Source: WTFV01 sp965203525
GTDB taxonomy: Bacteria; Acidobacteriota; Vicinamibacteria; Vicinamibacterales; UBA8438
Length of the DNA stretch: 64,000 bases
Assembly: GCA_965203525.1 (NCBI GenBank)
Contig: OZ241898.1
Coordinates: 186,001 to 250,000 of the forward strand
Direction: 5' to 3'
The notes beneath the pieces are model-generated. The model was not told the origin of the DNA and searched no databases. It worked only from the letters and a program-made list of their open reading frames with translations. Shown here in pieces: positions 50,856 through 58,872 of this stretch. Position numbers and translations under genes: made by a program. Numbering within the stretch: position 1 is the first letter of the stretch; every line of letters begins with the position of its first letter.

Positions 50856-52898
50856 ATGACCTGCCTGCGATACGTTGTCCCGTCGATGCTCGTCGCGCTG
50901 GCCGGCGTCGCTTTTCCGGCGTCGGCCGAGCCGCGCGAAGACCGCCGCGCGGCGCGCGCCGCCGCGGCGCAGGACACCGAACGCCGGTACCTGCTCGAGC
51001 GCATCGACGACGCCGCCGTCGCGCAGATCTACGCCGACGGTTTCGAAGAGCTGGACCTGCGCGAGAAGGTGCTCGTCTGGCACCTCTACAACGCGGCGCT
51101 CGCCGGCCGTGACATCTTCTACGACCAGCGCTACGCCCACAACCTCGACATGCGCGAGACGTTCGAGGAGATCCTCACGCACCCCGACGGCGTCGAGCCG
51201 GCGACGCTGGAGGCGATCCACCGCTACGCCAGGCTCTTCTGGATCAACACCGGCCCGTACAACAACCTCACCGCCCGCAAGTTCGTGCTCGACACGACGC
51301 CGGCGGCGTTCCGCTCGGCGGCGCACGCGGCCGCCGCGGCGGGCGCCGCCTTCCCGACCCGCGGCGGCGAAACGCTGGACGCGCTGCTGGATCGGCTGGA
51401 GCCGCTGTTCTTCGACGCCGCCGTCGATCCGATCCTGACGAACAAGACCCCGGCCCCGGGCGACGACATGCTGCTGTCGAGCGCGAACAACCTGTACGAC
51501 GGGGTCTCGATGGCCGACCTCGAAGGCTTCGACGAGCGGTATCCGCTGAACTCGCGGCTGGTCAAGCGCGGCGGCCGGCTGGTGGAGGAGGTCTACCGCA
51601 TCGACGGCGGCGGCCGCTACGCGCGGGAGCTCGCCGAGGTCGTCCGGCACCTGGAGGCGGCGATTCCTTTCGCGACCGAGCCGATGGCCGAGGCGCTCGA
51701 GGCGCTGATCACCTGGTACCGCACCGGCGAGCCGGCGGACCGGCGCGCCTACGACGTCGCCTGGGTCGCCGATCGGGCGTCGCCGGTCGACACCATCAAC
51801 GGGTTCACCGAGGTCTACATGGACGCGCGGGGCGCCAAGGGCGCGTGGGAGGCGCTCGTCTACTACGTCAACCGCGAGAAGACGGAGACGATCCGGACCC
51901 TGGCCGAGCACGCGCAGTGGTTCGAGGACCACATGCCGTGGGATCCGCGCTACCGCAAGGCGGGGGTGCGCGGCATCACCGCCAACGCCATCGACGTGGT
52001 CGTCGAGATCGGCGACGCCGGGCCGGTCACGCCGATCGGCATCAACCTGCCGAACGACCAGACCGTCCGGGAGCAGTACGGCAGCAAGTCGGTGTCGCTG
52101 TCGAACGTGATCGAGGCCTACGACCTCTCGCGGCCGGCCGCCTACCGTTCGGAGTTCACCTGGGACGAGGCCGAGGAAGCGCGGGCCGAGCGCTGGGGCA
52201 GCCTGGCCGGCGACATGACCACGAACATGCACGAGGTCATCGGGCATGCCTCCGGCCAGCTCGCCGAGCGCCTCGGCGGCAACGCGCAGCCGTTCCTCCG
52301 CGAGCAGTACTCCGCGCTGGAGGAGGCGCGCGCCGACCTCGTCGCGCTCTACTTCATCGCCGACCCGAAGCTGGTGGAGATCGGGATCTTCGACGCCGAG
52401 GATCAGGCGGACGTTGCGCTCGCGCAGTACGAGGCGTACGCCCGCAACGCCATCCTGCAGCTCCGGCGCGTCCGCGAGGGGAACCAGCTGGAGCAGGACC
52501 ACATGCGCAACCGGCAGATGGTGGTCCACTGGCTGATCGAGAACACGGACGCGATCGAGGTGCGCCGGCGGAACGGCAGGACCTACAACGTCGTGACCGA
52601 CGCGGCGGCGTTCCGCGCCGGCGTCGCCCGCCTGCTGGCCGAGGTGCAGCGGATCAAGTCGGAAGGCGACTACGACGCGGCCCGGTCGCTGTTCGAGACC
52701 TACGGCATCCGCTTCGACCCGGCGCTGCGCGACGAGGTGCTGGAGCGGGTCGCCCGCGTCGATCTCCCGTCCTACACCGGCTTCGTGATGCCGAAGCTGG
52801 AGGCGGTGACCGGCGCCGACGGCTCCATCACCGACGTGCGCATCTCCTATCCGCGGGACTTCACGCGGCAGATGCTGGAGTACTCGGGGAAGCGGTAG
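50856..52898 (+). CDS. Dipeptidyl-peptidase III family metallopeptidase (M49-like)
   Basis: 680 residues with a signal peptide (SMLVALAGVAFPASAE). Zinc site: HEVIGHASGQLAE (the HExxGH form) and downstream SALEEARADLVALYFI supplying the Glu ligand. Substrate-binding NNLYDG and IGINLPNDQTVREQYGSKS are also M49-like. It removes dipeptides from short peptides. ATG 50856 lies behind GGAGGAG. It is exported here, whereas eukaryotic DPP-III is cytosolic. Confidence 0.9.
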   Translation: MTCLRYVVPSMLVALAGVAFPASAEPREDRRAARAAAAQDTERRYLLERIDDAAVAQIYADGFEELDLREKVLVWHLYNAALAGRDIFYDQRYAHNLDMRETFEEILTHPDGVEPATLEAIHRYARLFWINTGPYNNLTARKFVLDTTPAAFRSAAHAAAAAGAAFPTRGGETLDALLDRLEPLFFDAAVDPILTNKTPAPGDDMLLSSANNLYDGVSMADLEGFDERYPLNSRLVKRGGRLVEEVYRIDGGGRYARELAEVVRHLEAAIPFATEPMAEALEALITWYRTGEPADRRAYDVAWVADRASPVDTINGFTEVYMDARGAKGAWEALVYYVNREKTETIRTLAEHAQWFEDHMPWDPRYRKAGVRGITANAIDVVVEIGDAGPVTPIGINLPNDQTVREQYGSKSVSLSNVIEAYDLSRPAAYRSEFTWDEAEEARAERWGSLAGDMTTNMHEVIGHASGQLAERLGGNAQPFLREQYSALEEARADLVALYFIADPKLVEIGIFDAEDQADVALAQYEAYARNAILQLRRVREGNQLEQDHMRNRQMVVHWLIENTDAIEVRRRNGRTYNVVTDAAAFRAGVARLLAEVQRIKSEGDYDAARSLFETYGIRFDPALRDEVLERVARVDLPSYTGFVMPKLEAVTGADGSITDVRISYPRDFTRQMLEYSGKR

Positions 52899-52968
52899 CC
52901 GGACCGTCAGGCGGGAGATCCGCGGCCGTCACGCTGCCGGATCCCGGGTCCGCTCGAGGCTTCGGGAT

Positions 52969-53067
52969 CGGTACCGGCCCGCCCGTCTACCGCCCGGTGA
53001 GCAGCTCGCGCAGCCGCAGTCGGTACCGGCCCGTCTACCGCCCGGTGAGCAGCTCGCGCAGCCGCAG
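52969..53067 (-). repeat. Tandem copy of the 3' end of the racemase-like gene
   Basis: Units 52969-53019 and 53020-53067 share GTCTACCGCCCGGTGAGCAG. The second is the real gene end, including its stop; the first is a free extra copy downstream. Confidence 0.85.
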
Positions 53068-53706
53068 GACGCCCTCGCTGGCCGGTCCGACGACCGGCGC
53101 CGGGTGCGCGGCGGCGCTACGGGGCAGGATCCGCTCCATCGAGAACTGCGCGAACAGGATCGCCGTCCCGTCGTCGACGGCCCGTACGGCATCGAGCACC
53201 AGCTCGTCGTGGCGTTCGGGGTCGCCGCCGACCAGGGCGTCGAGGGCGCCGTCCACCGCCGAACGGGAGATCGGCAACGGACGCGACCGCCGCGCCGCCT
53301 CCGCCTCGATTTCCGCCTGCAGCAACGCGGAGGAGTCCGGCGCGGTGGACAGCACGTGCAGCGGCCGGGCGAGGGAGAACGCGCGCTCGACGATGCCGTC
53401 GAACGAGGTCGTCACCGGGACGTTCATCCCCTCGCGCGCCCGCTTCGTCATGTCGCCGAAGAACGAGCCGGTGACGATGATCGCCTCGGCGCCGGTCGAC
53501 GCGCTGTACTGCACCAGCCTGTCGATGCGGGCCCCGAGCTCCGCGTCGTCCGCCGTCCCGCGGCTGCGGTCGAGGTAGAGCGAGCCGTCGAGCAGGTGGG
53601 CGACGTCGGCCTCCGACCAGTTCCGGTCGAAGGCGGTCTGCGTCGTCGGGATGGCGTTCATGAGCGCGTGGATCGCGCCGATCCGGTACCGTCGCTGCCG
53701 TGCCAT
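53035..53706 (-). CDS. Asp/Glu racemase-fold protein lacking catalytic cysteines
   Basis: 223 residues. The fold signature is clear: YRIGAIHALMNAIPTTQTAF, LLDGSLYLDRSRG and GAEAIIVTGSFFGDMTKRAR. Active members have TCSAFG where this has TGSFFG, and the whole protein contains no cysteine, so cysteine-based racemase chemistry is not possible. It may be a binding protein or use another mechanism. ATG 53706 gives the usual short N-terminus. Confidence 0.78.
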   Translation of the reverse strand: MARQRRYRIGAIHALMNAIPTTQTAFDRNWSEADVAHLLDGSLYLDRSRGTADDAELGARIDRLVQYSASTGAEAIIVTGSFFGDMTKRAREGMNVPVTTSFDGIVERAFSLARPLHVLSTAPDSSALLQAEIEAEAARRSRPLPISRSAVDGALDALVGGDPERHDELVLDAVRAVDDGTAILFAQFSMERILPRSAAAHPAPVVGPASEGVLRLRELLTGR

Positions 53707-53791
53707 GCTGCGCTCCAGTCCCTGATTTGCGCCGCGAGTCGTTCGGCCGCCCGCGTACGGCGGCGAGCAACGCGGGTTGACGATTATAGGC

Positions 53792-53900
53792 GGATCGCCG
53801 CCTGCCGCAGCCAGCCCGGCGGCACGCCTGCAAGGGACCCGGCGGGAACACGATGACCGCCGGGGATCGCCGCCTACCGCAGCCAGCCCGGCGGCACGCC
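53792..53900 (-). repeat. Copied 3' end of the coiled-coil periplasmic gene
   Basis: GGATCGCCGCCT and CCGCAGCCAGCCCGGCGGCA recur at 53792-53828 and 53864-53900. The second includes the real stop codon; in the first the stop is mutated. Confidence 0.85.
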
Positions 53901-54455
53901 GGCGCGGCGCGCTTCCTCGTGCGCGTCGTGGACCTCCTGCTCCAGGCGCTCGGTTTCCGCCTGCGTGCGCTGCAGCTCCGCGAGCGCCTCGTTCCGTTGC
54001 CGTTGCACCTCGCTGCGCTGCGCCGGATCGTCCGTCGCGGTGAACTGCGCCCACAGGCCGTCCGCCCGGTTCTGGAGGGCCGACGCCATCAGCTCGGCGC
54101 GCGCCCGGGCCTGCCGCGCGGCCGTCAGGCGGGTTCGCCAGGCGTTCTCGTCGAGGCTCTCGCCCGCTTCCGGCCCGGCTGCCGCATCGCCGCCGCCGAC
54201 TCCGTGGCCGGCGCGACCCGACCCGGCGTCCGCGGCCGGCGCGGCGCCAGCCGCCGGGAGGGCGCCGATGGTCAGCCCGCCGCTGTCGCGCAGGTCGTCG
54301 TTCGTGTAGACCCGCGCACGGTCCTCGGGCGCGATGGCCTCCCGCCGCGTCTTCTCCTGCCGTGCGATCTCGATCAGCGACTGGGCCGGCGCGCCGGCCG
54401 CGGCCAGGGTGAGCGCGAGGGACCCGCCGGCCGTCACGATGAGCTTGCGTATCAT
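53874..54455 (-). CDS. Periplasmic coiled-coil protein of unknown function
   Basis: 193 residues with a signal peptide (LIVTAGGSLALTLAAAGAPA). The mature start SLIEIARQEKTRREAI and RVYTNDDLR are a recurring pattern in acidobacterial small exported proteins. After a Gly/Ala-rich stretch (about 62-100) comes a long coiled coil (ALQNRADGLWAQF to LERLEQEVHDAHEEARRAG region). ATG 54455 lies behind AAAGGAG. No enzymatic motif is seen. Confidence 0.8.
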   Translation of the reverse strand: MIRKLIVTAGGSLALTLAAAGAPAQSLIEIARQEKTRREAIAPEDRARVYTNDDLRDSGGLTIGALPAAGAAPAADAGSGRAGHGVGGGDAAAGPEAGESLDENAWRTRLTAARQARARAELMASALQNRADGLWAQFTATDDPAQRSEVQRQRNEALAELQRTQAETERLEQEVHDAHEEARRAGVPPGWLR

Positions 54456-54600
54456 GCGCGTTCTCCTTTCCGGGCATGCCGGGTGCGATGCAGAACGTGT
54501 GCCGTACCGGAGCGGAGGACGGCGGCGCGGACCCTGCTTCGTCGATTCGCTCGCGGTCCGTTGCAGGCGCCGGGCGCACGGTAGAATGACCCGGCCGTCG

Positions 54601-54706
54601 CCCGTCGTCCGGACCGCAACGTTGCCCCCGCGGTGGCCGGGGGAGAGCGCGCCGCTCGGCCGCACCGTCGATCCCGTCGTCCGGACCGCAACGTTGCCCC
54701 CGCGGT
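54601..54706 (+). repeat. 34-bp direct repeat before bshA
   Basis: CCCGTCGTCCGGACCGCAAC and the next 14 bases occur at 54601-54634 and 54673-54706. The 54456-54778 gap otherwise shows no gene. Confidence 0.85.
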
Positions 54707-54778
54707 TGTCGTCCATAGTTCCATCAGACGCCGCGCGCGGACAACCCGGCGCACGCGGCGCACCGAAGAGCACGCCCC

Positions 54779-55951
54779 ATGAATGTCGGCATCGTCTGCT
54801 ACGCGTCGGTCGGCGGCAGCGGCATCGTCGCCACCGAGCTCGCCAAGGGCCTGGCGCGGCGTGGTCACGAAGTGCGGCTCATCAGCAGCGAGCCGCCGGT
54901 GCGGTTGGGCGACTTCCAGGCGGGACTGGCGTTCCACGCGGTGCGGACTCCCGGCTACCCGCTGTTCCGGGAGCCGCAGTACCTGCTGACGCTCGCCAAC
55001 AAGATCGTCGAGGTCTGCCGGGAGGGCCGGCTCGACGTCATCCACGCGCACTACGCGGTGCCGCACGCCACCGCCGCCTGGCTCGCCCGGCAGATCCTGG
55101 CCGCCTCCGGCTACGGCCACGTCCCGCGGGTGGTCACGACGCTGCACGGCACCGACGTCACCCTGATCGGCAGCGATGCGTCCTACCTGGAGACCGTCGC
55201 GTTCTCCATCGACCAGTCGGACGGCGTCACGGCGGTCTCCGGCAGCCTGCGCGACGACACGTACCGTCAGCTTCCGGTACGAGCGCGGATCGAGGTCATT
55301 CCCAATTTTCTCGACTGCCGGGATCACCGGCGGATCACCGATGCCGGCCTGGCCGCGCGCTACCGCGGCGGCCGGCCCGGCACGAAGCTGGTGATCCACG
55401 TCTCGAACTTCCGGCCGGTCAAGCGGGCCGGCGTGGTGGTCGAGCTGTTCCGCCGCATCCGCGAGCGCACGCCGGCGCGGCTGCTGCTGGTGGGTGACGG
55501 CCCGGATCTGTCCGCGGCCTGCCGCCGGGCGCGGGAACTGGGGTTGTCGGACGACGTCGAGCCGCTGGGCGAGCAGGAACTGGTCGTGCCGCTTCTTTCC
55601 GTCGCCGACCTGTGCCTGCTGCCGTCGGCGCAGGAGAGCTTCGGCGTCGCGGCGCTCGAGGCGATGGCGTGCGAGGTGCCGGTCGTCGCGTCTCGGGTGG
55701 GGGGCCTGCCCGAGGTCGTCACGGACGGCGAGTCCGGGTTCCTGCGCGACCCGGACGACCTCGACGGCATGGCGGCGTGCGCCATCCGCCTGCTGACAGA
55801 CCCCGCGCTGCACCGCCGCATCGCGGCCGGCGGCTGGCGAACCGTGCGCGACCGTTTCTGCGCCGAGGCGGTCGTGCCGCGCTACGAGGCGTTCTACGAA
55901 GCCGTACGCGCGCGGGCCGCGACCGCAGCGCCAAGTATACTGGGAGGATGA
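54779..55951 (+). CDS. bshA: N-acetylglucosaminyl L-malate synthase (bacillithiol step 1)
   Basis: 390 residues, GT4 glycosyltransferase. BshA landmarks are MNVGIVCYASVGGSGIVATE at the N-terminus, HAHYAVPHA, TTLHGTDVTLIG (malate/UDP-GlcNAc pocket), HVSNFRPVKR and the EX7E motif AQESFGVAALEAMACEVPVV. It joins GlcNAc from UDP-GlcNAc to L-malate, starting bacillithiol synthesis in the cytoplasm. The stop codon overlaps the start region of the PIG-L gene. bshC is not in this window. Confidence 0.92.
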   Translation: MNVGIVCYASVGGSGIVATELAKGLARRGHEVRLISSEPPVRLGDFQAGLAFHAVRTPGYPLFREPQYLLTLANKIVEVCREGRLDVIHAHYAVPHATAAWLARQILAASGYGHVPRVVTTLHGTDVTLIGSDASYLETVAFSIDQSDGVTAVSGSLRDDTYRQLPVRARIEVIPNFLDCRDHRRITDAGLAARYRGGRPGTKLVIHVSNFRPVKRAGVVVELFRRIRERTPARLLLVGDGPDLSAACRRARELGLSDDVEPLGEQELVVPLLSVADLCLLPSAQESFGVAALEAMACEVPVVASRVGGLPEVVTDGESGFLRDPDDLDGMAACAIRLLTDPALHRRIAAGGWRTVRDRFCAEAVVPRYEAFYEAVRARAATAAPSILGG

Positions 55952-58614
55952 TGCGCACCTGTCGATTCGTAGCGGCGTTTGCGGTTTCGCTCGCGGTCTG
56001 CGCCGGCGGATTCGGGGCCGCGGCCCACGCCCGGCCGTTCGCCGTCGGCGAAGGGCGGGCGGCGCTCGGGATCGCCCTGCGCCAGATCAACAGCACCGGC
56101 TCCTTCCTGATGATCACGGCCCACCCCGACGACGAGAACAACGCCCTGCTGGCGCGGCTGTCGAAGGGCGAGGGCCATCGCGCCGTACTGTTGACGGCGA
56201 CGCGCGGCGACGGCGGCCAGAACGAGATCGGCGCCGAGCTGTTCGACGCCCTGGCGGTGCTGCGGACCGAGGAGCTGGAGGCGGCGCACCGCCTCGACGG
56301 GGCCGAGCAGTACTTCAGCCGCGCCATCGACTTCGGATACTCCTTCAGCATCGAAGAGACCTTCGAGCGCTGGGGGCGGGAGCAGATCCTCGGCGACTTC
56401 GTTCGGATGATCCGCACCATCCGCCCCGACGTCGTCTCCGCCATGTCTCCGGAGGGGCGCGGCGGCGGCCAGCACCACCAGGCGTCGGCGGTGCTCGCCC
56501 GCGAGGCGTGGCACGCCGCCGCCGATCCGGACCGCTTCCCGGAGCAGGTCGCCGAGGGGCTGGCCCCCTGGCAGGCGCGGAAGTTCTACTTCCGGGTCGG
56601 TTTTCCGTTCGGGATGGGCGCCGGTCCGCCCGGCTTCCGCTTCCGGCCGGCGCCGGATGCGAACCTGATCACGATGGACCTCGGCGGTTACGATCCGTTG
56701 CTCGGCGCCACCTACGCGGAGATCGGCAGCCGTGCGCGCGGCATGCACAAGTGCCAGGGCATGTCGCAACTGGTCGCGCTGCCGTCCGGCGCGGCCGGCG
56801 TACGCCATCGGCTCGCCGAGACCACCATTCCGGGACAACGGGAGGCGCCGGAAACGTCGCTGTTCGACGGAGTGGACACCTCCCTCGAAGGGCTCGTGCG
56901 CTTTGCCGGCGAGAATCCCCCGGCCGGGCTCCGGCGCGCGCTGGCCGGGCTTGCGCGCCAGGCGCGCGCGGCGCTCGAGCGGTTCGAATCCGCGGGGATG
57001 GCGGGCGCGCGCGAGCCGGTGGTGGCCGGCCTGCGGGCGGTGCGCGACCTGCGCGCGGGGCTCGCGGACATGGGGTTGTCCGCGCCGGCCCGGCGGGAGA
57101 TCGACTTCCGCCTCGATGCCAAGGAGCGCCAGTTCGAGCGCGCCGCCCTGCTCGCGCAGGGGCTGCAGCTCGACGCGTTCGCGGACGACGGCGTGGTGAC
57201 GCCGGGCCAGCCGGTCGCCGTGGAGCTGCGGGCCGCGAACCACGGCGGCGCCGGCGTGGCCGTCCGCGGCGTCCGCCTGTCCGGTTTCGCCGGCGAAGCG
57301 GTCTGCGGCGCGGAGCCGCTCGGACCGGCCGGCGTGTACCGTTGCGAGCGCAGCACCCGGATTCCGGCCGGCGCCCGGCCGACCGGCGTTCACTGGCGCC
57401 GCGTCGCGGGGGCGGACCGCTACGCCTTCGACCCGGACGTTCCGTTCGGATTGCCGTTCCGTCCGACTCCGTTCCGGGCGACCTTCGACGTGGAGCTGGA
57501 CGGCGTCCGCATCGCCGTGGAGCGGCCCGTCCGCTACCGCTACGTCGACGACGTGTTCACCGGCGAGAAGCGGATGGACCTGCAGGTGGCGCCGCGCTTC
57601 GCCGTCTCCATGACGCCCGAGGTCGCGATCATCCCCGCCGGTTCCGGCGCCGCGCGCGAGGTGCGCGTCACGGTCACGAACACCGGGCCGGACGCGGCGG
57701 AGGGCTCCGTCACCCTCGATCTGCCCGCGGGCTGGCGCGCGACGCCCGCGGCGGCGGCGGTGCGGCTCGCGCGCGAGGACGAATCGCGAACGGTCCGCTT
57801 CCGCGTGTCGCCGGAGGGAGCGGCGGCCGGCGAGTACGCGGTGGGCGCCGTGGTCGAGCACGCGGGCGACAGGTTCGATCGGGGCTACCAGGTGATCGAG
57901 TATCCGCACGTCGAGCGGCGGCACATGGTCCGGCCGGCCGCCGGGACGTTCCAGATCATCGACGTCGCCGTCGCGCCGGACCTGGAGGTCGGCTACGTGG
58001 AAGGCGTCGGCGACGCCGTGCCCCCGGCGATAGAGCAGCTCGGCGCGCGGCTCGAATTCATCGACGCCGACGATCTGGCCTGGGGCGACCTGTCGCGCTT
58101 CGACGTCATCGTCACCGGCGTGCGGGCCTACGAGCGGCGCGAGGACCTGCGCGCGAACAACGACCGGCTGCTGGAGTACGCCCGCAACGGCGGCACGGTC
58201 ATCGTGCAGTACAACAAGTTCGAGTTCAACCGGGCGCAGTACGGTCCGTATCCCGCCGTCGTCAGCCGCAGCCGCGTCACCGACGAGGCGGCGCCCGTCC
58301 GCATCCTCGCCGACGACCATCCCGTCTTCGCCCGGCCCAATCCGATCGGCGCGGCCACCTGGGATCGGTGGGTGCAGGAGCGCGGGCTGTACTTCCTCGG
58401 CGAGCGCGACGAACGCTACGCGGATCTGGTCGAGCTGGAGGACACGTTCGAGTACAACCCCGGTCTCAAGCGGGGGGCGCTCGTCGAGGCGCAGCCGGGC
58501 CGCGGTCGGTGGATCTACGTCGGGCTCGGGCTCTGGCGGCAGCTTCCCGCGGGCACGCCCGGCGCGTACGCCCTGCTCGCCAACCTGCTCAGCCTGGGCG
58601 CCGGCGAACGGTAG
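55948..58614 (+). CDS. Large secreted PIG-L/LmbE deacetylase-like protein
   Basis: 888 residues. Signal peptide (FVAAFAVSLAVCAGGFGAAA), then a PIG-L domain (about 45-330) with zinc-site ITAHPDDENNALLARL and GGGQHHQASAV. A beta-sandwich region (about 400-640) includes an NPCBM-associated-like repeat (VTVTNTGPDAAEGSVTLDLP). The C-terminal GATase-like domain (about 660-888) has DVIVTGVRAYERREDLRANN. BshB deacetylases are small and cytoplasmic, so despite its overlap with bshA this exported protein may act on another N-acetyl sugar. The start could be ATG 55948 or 55951. Confidence 0.85.
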   Translation: MMRTCRFVAAFAVSLAVCAGGFGAAAHARPFAVGEGRAALGIALRQINSTGSFLMITAHPDDENNALLARLSKGEGHRAVLLTATRGDGGQNEIGAELFDALAVLRTEELEAAHRLDGAEQYFSRAIDFGYSFSIEETFERWGREQILGDFVRMIRTIRPDVVSAMSPEGRGGGQHHQASAVLAREAWHAAADPDRFPEQVAEGLAPWQARKFYFRVGFPFGMGAGPPGFRFRPAPDANLITMDLGGYDPLLGATYAEIGSRARGMHKCQGMSQLVALPSGAAGVRHRLAETTIPGQREAPETSLFDGVDTSLEGLVRFAGENPPAGLRRALAGLARQARAALERFESAGMAGAREPVVAGLRAVRDLRAGLADMGLSAPARREIDFRLDAKERQFERAALLAQGLQLDAFADDGVVTPGQPVAVELRAANHGGAGVAVRGVRLSGFAGEAVCGAEPLGPAGVYRCERSTRIPAGARPTGVHWRRVAGADRYAFDPDVPFGLPFRPTPFRATFDVELDGVRIAVERPVRYRYVDDVFTGEKRMDLQVAPRFAVSMTPEVAIIPAGSGAAREVRVTVTNTGPDAAEGSVTLDLPAGWRATPAAAAVRLAREDESRTVRFRVSPEGAAAGEYAVGAVVEHAGDRFDRGYQVIEYPHVERRHMVRPAAGTFQIIDVAVAPDLEVGYVEGVGDAVPPAIEQLGARLEFIDADDLAWGDLSRFDVIVTGVRAYERREDLRANNDRLLEYARNGGTVIVQYNKFEFNRAQYGPYPAVVSRSRVTDEAAPVRILADDHPVFARPNPIGAATWDRWVQERGLYFLGERDERYADLVELEDTFEYNPGLKRGALVEAQPGRGRWIYVGLGLWRQLPAGTPGAYALLANLLSLGAGER

Positions 58615-58645
58615 CCGCGGGCCGGAAGGCGGCGGCGGGCGCACC

Positions 58646-58872
58646 GGGTTCAGGGCCGGCCGAGCAACAGCGCGGTCACACACCTGTAAGCGTGCAGGAA
58701 CCCGGGTCCGGGCGGCGTGTCAGAGGACTGGGTTCGCACACACCTGTAAGCGTGCAGGAACCCGGCGCGCGCCGGCGCCGGGTTCAGGGCCGGCCGAGCA
58801 GGTGGGATGTCTCCGCCCGAACCTGACGAAGGACGGAGACCGCGCCAATAACGGTTCAGGGCCGGCCGAGCA
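58646..58872 (-). repeat. Triplicated 3' end of the sigma/anti-sigma gene with interspersed repeats
   Basis: GGTTCAGGGCCGGCCGAGCA-type copies end at 58666, 58800 and 58872; only the last is the true gene end (reading LLGRP and stop). A second repeat, CACACACCTGTAAGCGTGCA and on, is at 58677-58705 and 58737-58765. Confidence 0.85.

Noticed and set aside
48460..52898. DPP-IV and DPP-III peptidases as leader proteases of the lanthipeptide
   Set aside because: Prolyl peptidases process some class III leaders, but these are exported, 26 kb away and not in the operon; no direct link is visible.
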